A stretch of DNA of 11,855 nt from CAYRJD01 sp964424585. Lineage in GTDB: Bacteria > Actinomycetota > Acidimicrobiia > Acidimicrobiales > Poriferisodalaceae. Made by a program: the position numbers and the translations under genes. Of the stretch, positions 1-7,433 are shown piece by piece. Position 1 is the first letter of the stretch. Every line of letters begins with the position of its first letter. Under the pieces are notes generated by a model that saw only the letters and a program-made list of their open reading frames with translations, was not told the DNA's origin and made no database searches. Location: contig CAYRJD010000027.1 of NCBI GenBank assembly GCA_964424585.1, positions 1 through 11,855 on the forward strand. Direction: 5' to 3'.

Positions 1-1
1 G

Positions 2-69
2 GGTGGCAGACACGCGTGGGTGGGTTGGGGTGGCAGACACGCATGGGTGGCTTGGGGCGGCAGACACGC
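2..69 (+). repeat. 27-bp tandem repeat inside the left-edge gene
   Basis: The 14-base core GGTGGCAGACACGC occurs at 2-15 and 29-42, and with one change (GGCGGCAGACACGC) at 56-69, an exact period of 27 bases. The period is a multiple of three, so the reading frame is preserved and each unit encodes a nine-residue GGRHAWVxW-type motif. More copies may lie beyond the left edge. This is likely a coding minisatellite in which copy number can change without breaking the frame. Confidence 0.8.
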
Positions 70-286
70 GGGCGCTCGGCTCGACGCGTACTCGGCTAGT
101 CGCACGGGCAGGTTCGCTCGGCTGACCGGGCTGCTTGCCTACACCCAACGAGGAGCGCGCCTGCTGAGCGACGCGAACAGCCACGACGTCGTCGTTCGCT
201 GGGCGGCCGAGCACCACCGTCGTGCCGGCACCTGGACCGTTCCCGACGACGTGGGGCGGCTGCTAGCTGCCGCCGACCGGCAGTAA
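2..286 (+). CDS. 3' end of an unidentified protein, possibly an HD-domain (metal-dependent phosphohydrolase-like) protein
   Basis: The frame is open from the left edge and stops at TAA 284-286, so the start lies outside the window. The visible 94 residues begin with three imperfect copies of a Gly-Gly-Arg-His-Ala-Trp-Val type motif, followed by a segment containing RGARLL, RWAAEHHRRAG and WTVPDDVGRLLAAAD. The pattern of EHH followed by WTVP and a final AAD resembles, from memory, the C-terminal part of actinobacterial HD-domain proteins, where the sequence often reads AWAxEHHxPPxxWTVPxxVxxALxAADxD. The catalytic HD pair would lie upstream and cannot be seen, so this is a weak family guess. 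The gene converges on trpS and overlaps its 3' end by 24 bases (263-286). There is no room for a terminator between the two stops. An ATG at 20 exists but lies inside the repeat and has no ribosome binding site, so it is probably internal. Confidence 0.5.
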   Translation, partial: GGRHAWVGWGGRHAWVAWGGRHAGARLDAYSASRTGRFARLTGLLAYTQRGARLLSDANSHDVVVRWAAEHHRRAGTWTVPDDVGRLLAAADRQ

Positions 287-1267
287 GCCCATCGCGTCGC
301 GGGCCCGAGCGAGCGTCGCCGACGCGACGTCGCGCGCCTTGTTCGCGCCGTTGGCTAGCAGCTGCGACAGCTCGGCCGGGTCGTTCAGCAGCTCGGCTCG
401 GCGGCTCTGCATCGGCGCGAGCAGCGCGATCACCGCGTCGGCGGTGTCGGTCTTGAGTTCGCCGTAGCTCGAGTAGTCCGACGCCAGCGCGGCCGGGTCG
501 GCCTGGGTTGCTGCCCCCAAGATCGAGAGCAGGTTTGCCACGCCGGGCTGAGCCTCGTGGTCGAACGCGACGGTTGAGAGCGAGTCGGTGACTGCCCGCT
601 GGAACTTCTTGGCGATCTCTTCGGCGGTATCGGTGAACAGCACCGCGCCCATCGGCGACTCGGCCGACTTCGACATCTTCGCCGTCGGCTCTTGTAAGTT
701 CATCACCCGCGCGCCGACGGTCGGAATGGCTGCTTCAGGCAGCACGAACACCTCGCCGTAGCGGGCGTTGAAGCGCTGCGCGACGTCGCGGGTCAGCTCT
801 AGGTGCTGGCGCTGGTCGTCGCCGACCGGCACCCGATCTGCGTCGTACAGCAAGATGTCTGCGGCCATCAGCGCCGGGTAGGTGAACAGCCCGGCCGAGA
901 CGTGATCTTGGCCGGCACCGCCGTGCCGCTCGGCTTTCTCTTTGAACTGCGTCATGCGGCGCAACTCGCCCAGCGACACAGTGCACTCGAGCAGCCACGC
1001 CAGTCCGGTGTGCTCGGCCACGTGGCCCTGGACGAACAGCGTGCAGACGTCAGGGTCGAGCCCCGCCGCGAGCAGCGTGGCTGCGGTGGCCAGCGTCTGC
1101 GTGCGCAGCTCGACGGGGTCTTGGGCGACGGTGATGGCGTGCAGGTCGACGACGCAGTAGAAGCTGTCGTGGTCGTGCTGGTCTTGCGCCCACTGCCGCA
1201 GCGCGCCCAGGTAGTTGCCGAGATGGATGTCGCCGGTGGGCTGAATGCCCGAAAGCACGCGTGTCAC
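263..1267 (-). CDS. trpS: tryptophanyl-tRNA synthetase (TrpS)
   Basis: This class Ic aminoacyl-tRNA synthetase charges tRNA-Trp with tryptophan using ATP in the cytoplasm. The 334-residue length is normal for bacterial TrpS. The N-terminus reads LSGIQPTGDIHLGNYLGA, where TGDIHLGN (residues 11-18) is the HIGH-type ATP-binding signature. Residues 134-152 (MAADILLYDADRVPVGDDQ) carry the tryptophan-pocket region and the GDDQ motif. KMSKS is intact at residues 197-201. The start is GTG 1267-1265, immediately before the conserved TRVLSGIQPTG block; no better start exists. There is no strong Shine-Dalgarno sequence, but a TAGGTT box lies 8 bases upstream, so the transcript may be leaderless. It is divergent from scpA and convergent with the left-edge gene. 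No missing motif or frameshift was seen. Confidence 0.97.
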   Translation of the reverse strand: MTRVLSGIQPTGDIHLGNYLGALRQWAQDQHDHDSFYCVVDLHAITVAQDPVELRTQTLATAATLLAAGLDPDVCTLFVQGHVAEHTGLAWLLECTVSLGELRRMTQFKEKAERHGGAGQDHVSAGLFTYPALMAADILLYDADRVPVGDDQRQHLELTRDVAQRFNARYGEVFVLPEAAIPTVGARVMNLQEPTAKMSKSAESPMGAVLFTDTAEEIAKKFQRAVTDSLSTVAFDHEAQPGVANLLSILGAATQADPAALASDYSSYGELKTDTADAVIALLAPMQSRRAELLNDPAELSQLLANGANKARDVASATLARARDAMGLLPVGGS

Positions 1268-1337
1268 GGGCGGCGAACCTACCTGCCTCGGTGCGATTGT
1301 TCGACCTCGCGGGCGCGCGTTCGGTACCTTCGCAGGT
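1268..1337. promoter_or_regulatory. divergent promoter region between trpS and scpA, both possibly leaderless
   Basis: Only 70 bases separate the two GTG start codons. On the plus strand TACCTT (1325-1330) fits the actinobacterial -10 pattern TANNNT and ends 7 bases before the scpA GTG. On the minus strand TAGGTT (complement of 1276-1281) ends 8 bases before the trpS GTG. Either box would start transcription at or next to the start codon. Recognisable -35 boxes are poor; the shared centre contains TTGTTCGAC (1297-1305), and both promoters would have to use it. Neither gene has a convincing Shine-Dalgarno sequence, although GCAGGT (1333-1338) just before and into the scpA start is a weak alternative. 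This is inference from motif and spacing only. Confidence 0.4.
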
Positions 1338-2159
1338 GTGAGCGACGCTCAAAACGCATCGATAGAGCTACACATCGACACTGCAACAGAGGGTTCACCT
1401 ATCGCGGTCAGCAGTCCGCTCTACGACGGCCCGCTGCGAGTGCTGATCACCGAGGTCGCGGCGCGCCGCATCGACGTGTGCGACCTGGCGTTGGCCGACG
1501 TCATCGCCAGCTTCAGCCGCTCGGCGCTGGCGGCCGACCCGCAGCAAGCGGCTGAGTTTGTGGTGCTAGCGGCGACGCTCGTCGAGCTGAAGACGCGCCG
1601 GCTGCTGCCCGATGAGACCATCGACGATCTCGAGGCCGAGCTGTGGGCGTACGCCCAGCACGACGTGCTGGTGGCCCGCAACATCGAACGTCGAACGTTC
1701 GGTCGGGCGGCGACGCTGCTGCGTGACATGCTGGTCGCGGCGGCGCGCCACCACGTTCGCTGGGCGGGCGCGAACGACGACGAGCGTTTGGTGCCTGCGG
1801 CGCAAGACCCGCTCGCGTCGCACAGCGTCGACGAGCTGGTCGCGGCGCTCGCTCGTGCGTTCGAAGAGAAGCCGACCGTCGAGTTCAGCACCGCGCACAT
1901 CACGCCCATTCGTGTGACGGTGGAGGAGTGCGTCGAACGCCTAGAGGTTGACCTGCCTGGCTTGGCGCCGCTGGCGTTTCGCGAGCTGGTAGCCGGTTTC
2001 GACGACCCGCACGTGGTAGTGGCTTACTTCTTGGCGTTGCTCGAGCTGTACCGGCTGGGGCTGGTTGGCCTGGTGCAAGCCGAGCTGTTCGGCGAAATCG
2101 ACATCACCTGGCTGGGTGCGCCGGCGACGCGGCTGGCGCCGCGTTCGGTCGCGGCCTGA
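1338..2159 (+). CDS. scpA: segregation and condensation protein A (ScpA, kleisin)
   Basis: ScpA is the kleisin subunit that bridges the heads of the SMC dimer and binds ScpB; the complex compacts and separates the chromosome. The 273-residue protein has the family pattern in order: an N-terminal LYDGPLRVLITEVAARRID block (about residues 28-46), which matches the SMC-neck-binding FEGPLDLLL region; an AATLVELKTRRLLP helix (about 78-91); an acidic variable middle; and a C-terminal winged helix with FLALLELYRLGLV and ELFGEIDITW (about 230-258), the cap that touches the SMC head. The open frame extends up to ATG 1245, but that start would lie inside trpS and add a non-conserved tail, so GTG 1338 is chosen. 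scpB follows after 55 bases. Confidence 0.95.
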   Translation: MSDAQNASIELHIDTATEGSPIAVSSPLYDGPLRVLITEVAARRIDVCDLALADVIASFSRSALAADPQQAAEFVVLAATLVELKTRRLLPDETIDDLEAELWAYAQHDVLVARNIERRTFGRAATLLRDMLVAAARHHVRWAGANDDERLVPAAQDPLASHSVDELVAALARAFEEKPTVEFSTAHITPIRVTVEECVERLEVDLPGLAPLAFRELVAGFDDPHVVVAYFLALLELYRLGLVGLVQAELFGEIDITWLGAPATRLAPRSVAA

Positions 2160-2175
2160 CGCGTCGTTGCGTCAG
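2156..2175 (+). other. perfect hairpin across the scpA stop codon
   Basis: CTGACGC (2156-2162) and GCGTCAG (2169-2175) form a 7-bp perfect stem around the 6-base loop GTCGTT. The scpA TGA (2157-2159) is inside the left arm. There is no T run, so a classical Rho-independent terminator is not supported. It could attenuate, protect or process the mRNA between scpA and scpB. The rest of the 55-base gap is GA-rich, with GTGAGCGA repeated at 2193-2200 and 2215-2222, the second copy containing the scpB start. Confidence 0.5.
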
Positions 2176-2214
2176 TCACCAGCGAGCGGCCAGTGAGCGA
2201 CGAGTGAGAGCGAA

Positions 2215-2859
2215 GTGAGCGAAGACGGCCCGCACCTGAGGGTGCTGCGTGGCGGCGCAAACCACCAGCCGCCAACAGATGACGCTGAGCCGGCCGAGCC
2301 AGCCGTCACGTTGAGCGCTCAGCTGGAGGCCATCTTGCTGGTCGCGACCGAGCCGGTGAGCATCGCGACGCTGGCGAAGTGCGTGCGGGCGTCGTCGAAC
2401 GACGTCAGCGCCGCGCTCGATGCCATCGCGGACGACTACGTGACGCAGCGGCGAGGTTTCGAGCTGGCAGAGCTGGCAGGCGGTTTCCGGTTGCGCACCG
2501 TTGTCGACGCGAACGCTGCGGTGCAGGCGTACCTGGGCGGCGTCAAGCCGCCTCGGCTCTCGGCGGCTGCGCTTGAGGCGCTCGCGGTGGTGGCGTACAA
2601 GCAGCCGGTGTCGCGCGCGCAGGTGTCGGCCATTCGTGGCGTCAACTCCGATTCGGTCGTGCGCACGCTGCTCGACGGCGGCTATGTGAGCGAGGCGGGG
2701 CGCGACCCCGAAGGCGGCGCGGTGGTGATGCTGGTGACGACCGATCACTTCACCTCACAGATGGGTTTGGCGTCGCTCGACGATCTGCCGTCGCTCGCGC
2801 ACCTCGGCTTCGCGTCTGACGAGCTGGCCGAAGCGGGCGACGTCGCCAGTGACCTCTAG
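2215..2859 (+). CDS. scpB: segregation and condensation protein B (ScpB)
   Basis: ScpB dimerises and binds the middle of ScpA in the SMC-ScpAB condensin. The protein has 214 residues, usual for the family. After a 30-residue polar, Pro/Glu-rich N-terminal tail comes the first winged helix (LEAILLVATEPVSIATLAK, about 37-55). The second winged helix (about 115-180) holds the strongest signature: ALAVVAYKQPVSRAQ, IRGVNSDSVVRTLLDGGYV and VTTDHF. The GTG at 2215 is the only in-frame start before the conserved region; the GA-rich sequence before it offers only a weak ribosome binding site. Neighbours are the expected ones: scpA upstream and an RluB-type gene starting inside the scpB 3' end (11-base overlap), an order common in bacteria. 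Confidence 0.96.
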   Translation: MSEDGPHLRVLRGGANHQPPTDDAEPAEPAVTLSAQLEAILLVATEPVSIATLAKCVRASSNDVSAALDAIADDYVTQRRGFELAELAGGFRLRTVVDANAAVQAYLGGVKPPRLSAAALEALAVVAYKQPVSRAQVSAIRGVNSDSVVRTLLDGGYVSEAGRDPEGGAVVMLVTTDHFTSQMGLASLDDLPSLAHLGFASDELAEAGDVASDL

Positions 2860-3607
2860 CGAGGGGTCTGCGCCCAGCCCGCGACTTCAGAAGTTTCTGG
2901 CTGCTGCGGGTGTCGGCTCGCGCCGCGCGTGCGAAGAGATGATCGCCGCTGGGCGAGTCTCGCTCAACGGCGAGCTTGCTCGGCTGGGCGACAAGGTGAG
3001 CGCGGGCGACCGTGTGCACTTAGACGGTGTCGCGGTCGTCGACCCGCAAGCGGTGGTGCACTACCTGGTCAACAAGCCCGCCGGGGTGGTGTCGAGCGTC
3101 AGCGACCCCGGTGCGCGGCCGTGCGTGGTCGAGCTGGTCGACGACGACCGGCGGCTGTTTCCGGTTGGCCGGCTCGACGTCGACACCGAAGGTCTCATCA
3201 TCGTCACCAACGACGGCGAGCTGACCAACCTGCTGACGCATCCGAGCTACGGGGTCGACAAGGCGTATCTGGCGAGCGTGACGCCGACGCCGACGCCCGC
3301 AGCTCTGGCGCGCCTGCGTCGCGGCGTCGAGCTCGACGACGGGCGCAGTGCTCCGGCGAAGGTGTCGCTGCTGAGCCACGGCGAGCTGACGCTGGTGCGG
3401 GTGGTCATGCACGAAGGACGCAACCGGCAAGTGCGGCGCATGTTTCGCGCGGTCGGCTGTGCCGTCGAGCGTCTGGTGCGCGAACGCATCGGGCCGATCA
3501 GCGACCGCAAGCTCGCGCCCGGTGCTAGCCGCCGGCTGACGGGGGCTGAGGTCAGGTCGCTATACGCTGCGGCTCAACTGCCGCAAGCGGCCGCGGAGGC
3601 CTCGTGA
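2849..3607 (+). CDS. rluB: 23S rRNA pseudouridine synthase, RsuA/RluB family
   Basis: This enzyme isomerises a uridine of 23S rRNA to pseudouridine; in the RluB subgroup the target is near the peptidyl-transferase centre (E. coli U2605). The 252 residues contain an N-terminal S4 RNA-binding domain (about 11-60, RLQKFLAAAGVGSRRACEEM), then VNKPAGVVSSVSD, the catalytic motif GRLDVDTEGLIIVTNDGEL (107-125) with the catalytic Asp at 110, and the family signature EGRNRQVRRMFRAVG (about 189-203). The start is GTG 2849, which overlaps the end of scpB by 11 bases, so translation is probably coupled. The stop overlaps the next start (GTGA, 3604-3607). Family assignment is firm; the exact target base is inferred from the family and the scpAB context. 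Confidence 0.94.
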   Translation: MTSSEGSAPSPRLQKFLAAAGVGSRRACEEMIAAGRVSLNGELARLGDKVSAGDRVHLDGVAVVDPQAVVHYLVNKPAGVVSSVSDPGARPCVVELVDDDRRLFPVGRLDVDTEGLIIVTNDGELTNLLTHPSYGVDKAYLASVTPTPTPAALARLRRGVELDDGRSAPAKVSLLSHGELTLVRVVMHEGRNRQVRRMFRAVGCAVERLVRERIGPISDRKLAPGASRRLTGAEVRSLYAAAQLPQAAAEAS

Positions 3608-6600
3608 GTTCGTCAACGGCGCTAGACGCCGGCACATATGCGCTAGAAGACCGCTACACGTTGGAGCAGGGCCAGGTCTTCATGACGGGCTTGCAGGCGC
3701 TGGCTCGGCTGCCGCTTGAGCAGCTGCGGGCCGACCGGGCGGCCGGGCTGCGCACCGCCGCGTTCTGGAGCGGCTACCCGGGTTCGCCGCTGGGCGGGCT
3801 CGACGCGGCCGTGCGCGCGGCGGTCGCGCAGGCGCCCGACCTGCCCATCGTGCACCACGCGGCGGTTAACGAAGAGCAGGCAGCCACCGCGGTGATGGGC
3901 AGCCAGCTGGCGGCGGCTCGGCCCGACCCGACCTATGACGGCGTGCTGGGCATCTGGTACGGCAAGGCGCCCGGCGTCGACCGGGCGAGCGACGCCATCC
4001 GTCACGGCGTGTTTGCCGGCGCCGATCCGAACGGCGGTGCGGTGGTGATCGCGGGCGACGACCCCGCGGCGAAGAGTTCGACCATTCCCTCTTCCTCCGC
4101 GGGCGCGCTGGCAGACCTGTGCGTGCCGGTGCTCTACCCAGCCAGCCCGTCTGAGGTGCTCGACCTGGGTCGTCACGCGGTCGCGCTGTCGCGTGCGACT
4201 GGTCTGTGGACGGCGCTCAAGATTGTCGCCGACGTCGCCGACGCGGCGGCTTCGGTCACGCTCAGCCCCGACGCGGTGCGCCCCGTCATTCCGACGCTCG
4301 ACGGCGTGCCGTACGCGCACAGCCCTGACGGCTACTTGCTGACGCCGCGCACCGTCGAGGTCGAAGCGGAGATTCAGAACGTGCGCCGGCCGCTTGCGAT
4401 CGAGTATGCGGCGCTAAACAAGCTCAACCACATCACGGTCGATCCGCCCGACGCGTGGCTCGGCATCATCGCGTCGGGCATCACCTACCGCGAGCTGCGC
4501 GAGGCGCTGGGGCGGCTGGGCTTGCGCACCGACGCCGAGATCGCCGCGGTGGGCGTGCGACTCATCTGCATGCACATGCCGATGCCCGCGAGCGAGGCGC
4601 GGGCGCGGCTGTTCGCGCGCGGGCTGGGCCAGATGCTGGTGGTGGAGGAGAAGCAGCCGAACATCGAGAGCCAGCTGAAAGACGCGCTGTATCCGCTGGC
4701 TGACCGGCCGGTGATCGTCGGGAAGTGCGACGAGCAGGGCGAGCGGCTGTTCGCAGCCCACGGCTCGCTCACCGCGGACGACCTGATGGCGCCGCTGCGT
4801 GCTCGGCTGAGCCAGCGAGCCGACGTCGCGGCGCAGCTGGTGCCTGAGCGACCGGAGCGACGCAAGATCGACGTGCCGCTCATGGTGTCGCTGGACGTGT
4901 CGTTGGACGTGTCGCCGGGGGCCGACGTCGCGACGGGCGATGCCTCGCCCGATGCGCCCGCTACCAAGCGCACGCCGTACTTCTGCTCGGGCTGCCCGCA
5001 CAACCGGTCGGTGCGGGTGCCCGATGGCGCGGTCGTCGGGGCGGGCATCGGGTGTCACACGATGGCGCTGCTGCTGCGTCCCGATCAGGTCGGCGACATC
5101 GCCGGTCTCACGTGCATGGGTCAGGAAGGCGCGCAGTGGATCGGGATGGAGCCGTTCGTCGGCACCGAACACATTTTTCAAAATCTGGGCGACGGCACCT
5201 ACTTTCACTCCGGTCGGCTCGCGGTAGCGGGCGCGGTCGCGAGCGGGGTCAACATCACCTACAAGCTGTTGTGGAACCAGGCGGTCGCGATGACCGGCGG
5301 GCAAGACCCGGCTGGCGGCACGGCGGTTGCCGACGTGTGCCGTGCACTGCTGGCGACCGGCGTTGCGCGGGTGCTGATCACGACCGAAGACACGGGGCGC
5401 TACCGCGGCGTGGCGCTGCCTGCCGGGGTCGACGTGTGGGGGCGTGAGCGGCTGATCGAAGCCCAAGAGCAGTTGGCGGCGGTGGCTGGCACGACGGTGC
5501 TCATTCACGATCAGCAGTGCGCGGCCGAGGCGCGCCGAGGTCGCAAGCGAGGCACGGTGGCGACGCCGCCGCAGCGGGTCGTCATCAACGAGCGCATCTG
5601 TGAGGGTTGCGGCGACTGCGGGCAGATCAGCAACTGCCTGTCGGTGCAGCCGACGTCGACGCCGTTTGGTCGCAAGACCCGCATCGATCAGACGACGTGC
5701 AACTTGGATTTCTCGTGCCTGGAGGGCGACTGTCCGTCGTTCATGACCGTGCGTGAGCGGGGGCCGCTGCGCCGTGCGGTGCGGTCGGTGCTGGCTGCGG
5801 CAAACCCGGCGAACTGGGGCGGGTCTCGGCGTGCGGCGGGTCGGCGACGCTCGGGTGACACGATTGCGGACGCTGCGGTTGTGCCCGAGCCGCCGGTTGA
5901 GCTTCCCGAGCCGGTGCAGCTGTTCGACCCTGCCGACGGCGTAGCGGTGCGGATGTGCGGCATCGGCGGCACCGGCGTGGTCACCGTCACGCAGCTGCTG
6001 GGCATCGCGGCGATGTTTGACGGGCTGGAGGTGCGCAGCCTCGACCAGATCGGCTTGTCGCAGAAGGCCGGGCCGGTGGTCGGCGACCTGCGGATCGCGC
6101 AGGCGGGCAACTCGCCCACGGCGCGTGTCGGCGTCGCGCAAGCCGATCTGCTGCTGGCGTTCGACCAGCTGGTGGCGGCATCGCCGACGGGGTTGGACAC
6201 CGCCCGCGCCGGTCACACCGTCATCGTGGGTTCGTCAACGCCGACGCCGACCGGCGCGATGATCTCTGAGCCGTCGATTGAGATGCCGTCGGCTGAAGAA
6301 CTGGGGGCGAAGCTGGCGGCGGTGGCGCGCCCTGGCGGGTGCCACTTCGCGGACGTGCGGGCGGTGACCGAGACGTTGCTGGGTTCGTCGGTGACGGCGA
6401 ACGTGTTCACGTTGGGTATGGCAACCCAGGCGGGCGGGCTGCCGATCAGCTCGCACTCGATCGAAGAGGCGATCGAGCTAAACGGCGTTGCGGTCGAGGC
6501 CAACCTGAAGGCGTTTCGCTGGGGACGAGCGTTTGTGGCGCGTCCGGCTGACGTCGCGGTAGCCGTCGCTGCGGTCGCGCCCCGCACCGCGCAGTCGGGC

Positions 6601-7416
6601 GGCACGGCAGACGACCAGCGGGACAACCAGCGTGAGGTCAGCCCCCGGGTCGCCGAGCTGGCAGCCGACGACTTCGAGCTGCGCGACCACCTCGCCTTGT
6701 TGCATTCAGAGTTGGTCGCGTATGGCTCGCGCACTCTTGCCGAGCGGTGGCTGAACGTTGTGAGCGAGGTGGCCGCCGCCGACCGAGCCGCCAGCTACCC
6801 GAGCGCGGCTGGCGCGACCGGAGCTGCTGCCACGAGCGGGCGAGAGAGCTTGGTTGGGCTCGCCGCGGCGGGGCTGTTCAAGTTGATGGCGTACAAAGAC
6901 GAGTACGAGGTCGCCCGCTTGCTGTGCGACCGCGAGGCGACGCGCCAGGCCGACGAGATGGCGGCGGAGAGCGGCGGCTACGTCGCCTACATGCTGCATC
7001 CGCCGCTGCTGCGTGCGCTCGGCATGAAACGCAAGCTCGCGTTGGGTCCAGCTTGGCGCCCGGCGTTCCGGCTGCTCGCCCGCATGAAGGGGCTGCGCGG
7101 CACCTGGCTCGACCCCTTCGGCCACACCAAGGTGCGCCGCACCGAGCGAGCCCTCATCACCGAGTTCACCACCGCGCTCTCCACCGCCGCGCACCACCTC
7201 GCCGATGCGGCCAGCCTGTCAGCCTCCAGTCAGCCAGCAGCCAGCGACCCAGCCGTGAACGACACGACCAACAGCACCCCGAACGAGGCCGCTATCTCTA
7301 GCGCCGCCCATCGCCTCGCCGAAATCGCCCGCGCCCCGGAACTCATCCGCGGCTACGAAGAAATCAAACTCCGCGGCGTCCCCACCTTCCGTGCCGTGCT
7401 CGCCGAGACCGACTAA
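3604..7416 (+). CDS. fused indolepyruvate:ferredoxin oxidoreductase (IorA-IorB type, with C-terminal DUF6537-like domain)
   Basis: Enzymes of this family decarboxylate aryl-pyruvates (indolepyruvate, phenylpyruvate) to aryl-acetyl-CoA, passing electrons to ferredoxin, in breakdown of aromatic amino acids. All parts are in one 1270-residue chain. N-terminal: pyruvate-binding type domain with SGYPGSPLGGLD and NEEQAATAVMGSQ. Next, CSGCPHN (Cys 461, 464), GAGIGCHT (Cys 484) and TCMGQEGAQW lead into the thiamine-diphosphate motif GDGTYFHSG (starting Gly 529). Cys 666, 669, 672 and 678 (CxxCxxCxxxxxC), then Cys 699, 705 and 710, form a ferredoxin-like Fe-S region. CGIGGTGVVTV (785-795) opens the gamma domain. 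The end, about 1015-1190, resembles DUF6537 of this family. It is longer than the usual 1150-1200 because of low-complexity linkers (428-456, about 800-830 in the gene's middle Ala/Arg region, and 1199-1238). It overlaps rluB by 4 bases. Substrate is inferred. Confidence 0.93.
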   Translation: MSSSTALDAGTYALEDRYTLEQGQVFMTGLQALARLPLEQLRADRAAGLRTAAFWSGYPGSPLGGLDAAVRAAVAQAPDLPIVHHAAVNEEQAATAVMGSQLAAARPDPTYDGVLGIWYGKAPGVDRASDAIRHGVFAGADPNGGAVVIAGDDPAAKSSTIPSSSAGALADLCVPVLYPASPSEVLDLGRHAVALSRATGLWTALKIVADVADAAASVTLSPDAVRPVIPTLDGVPYAHSPDGYLLTPRTVEVEAEIQNVRRPLAIEYAALNKLNHITVDPPDAWLGIIASGITYRELREALGRLGLRTDAEIAAVGVRLICMHMPMPASEARARLFARGLGQMLVVEEKQPNIESQLKDALYPLADRPVIVGKCDEQGERLFAAHGSLTADDLMAPLRARLSQRADVAAQLVPERPERRKIDVPLMVSLDVSLDVSPGADVATGDASPDAPATKRTPYFCSGCPHNRSVRVPDGAVVGAGIGCHTMALLLRPDQVGDIAGLTCMGQEGAQWIGMEPFVGTEHIFQNLGDGTYFHSGRLAVAGAVASGVNITYKLLWNQAVAMTGGQDPAGGTAVADVCRALLATGVARVLITTEDTGRYRGVALPAGVDVWGRERLIEAQEQLAAVAGTTVLIHDQQCAAEARRGRKRGTVATPPQRVVINERICEGCGDCGQISNCLSVQPTSTPFGRKTRIDQTTCNLDFSCLEGDCPSFMTVRERGPLRRAVRSVLAAANPANWGGSRRAAGRRRSGDTIADAAVVPEPPVELPEPVQLFDPADGVAVRMCGIGGTGVVTVTQLLGIAAMFDGLEVRSLDQIGLSQKAGPVVGDLRIAQAGNSPTARVGVAQADLLLAFDQLVAASPTGLDTARAGHTVIVGSSTPTPTGAMISEPSIEMPSAEELGAKLAAVARPGGCHFADVRAVTETLLGSSVTANVFTLGMATQAGGLPISSHSIEEAIELNGVAVEANLKAFRWGRAFVARPADVAVAVAAVAPRTAQSGGTADDQRDNQREVSPRVAELAADDFELRDHLALLHSELVAYGSRTLAERWLNVVSEVAAADRAASYPSAAGATGAAATSGRESLVGLAAAGLFKLMAYKDEYEVARLLCDREATRQADEMAAESGGYVAYMLHPPLLRALGMKRKLALGPAWRPAFRLLARMKGLRGTWLDPFGHTKVRRTERALITEFTTALSTAAHHLADAASLSASSQPAASDPAVNDTTNSTPNEAAISSAAHRLAEIARAPELIRGYEEIKLRGVPTFRAVLAETD
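4885..4914 (+). repeat. 12-bp tandem repeat in an inter-domain linker of the oxidoreductase
   Basis: GTGTCGCTGGAC (4885-4896) and GTGTCGTTGGAC (4897-4908) are followed by a half unit GTGTCG (4909-4914). They encode VSLDVSLDVS at about residue 428, just before an acidic Ala/Asp/Pro linker and the CSGCPHN motif. The unit keeps the frame. It looks like slippage expansion in a non-structured linker. Confidence 0.8.
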
Positions 7417-7433
7417 GCCATCGTAGGACGCAG

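Noticed and set aside
1245..1337. ATG 1245 as the scpA start
   Set aside because: It would extend ScpA by 31 non-conserved residues into trpS and its promoter region; GTG 1338 fits the family N-terminus.
803..1555. 250-residue plus-strand frame antisense to trpS and running into scpA
   Set aside because: Lies opposite the conserved trpS motifs and out of frame with scpA; composition typical of a shadow.
4414..6216. 600-residue open frame on the minus strand inside the oxidoreductase gene
   Set aside because: It is Arg/His-rich antisense shadow of a gene whose plus-strand product has clear catalytic and Fe-S motifs; no ribosome binding site or family motif.
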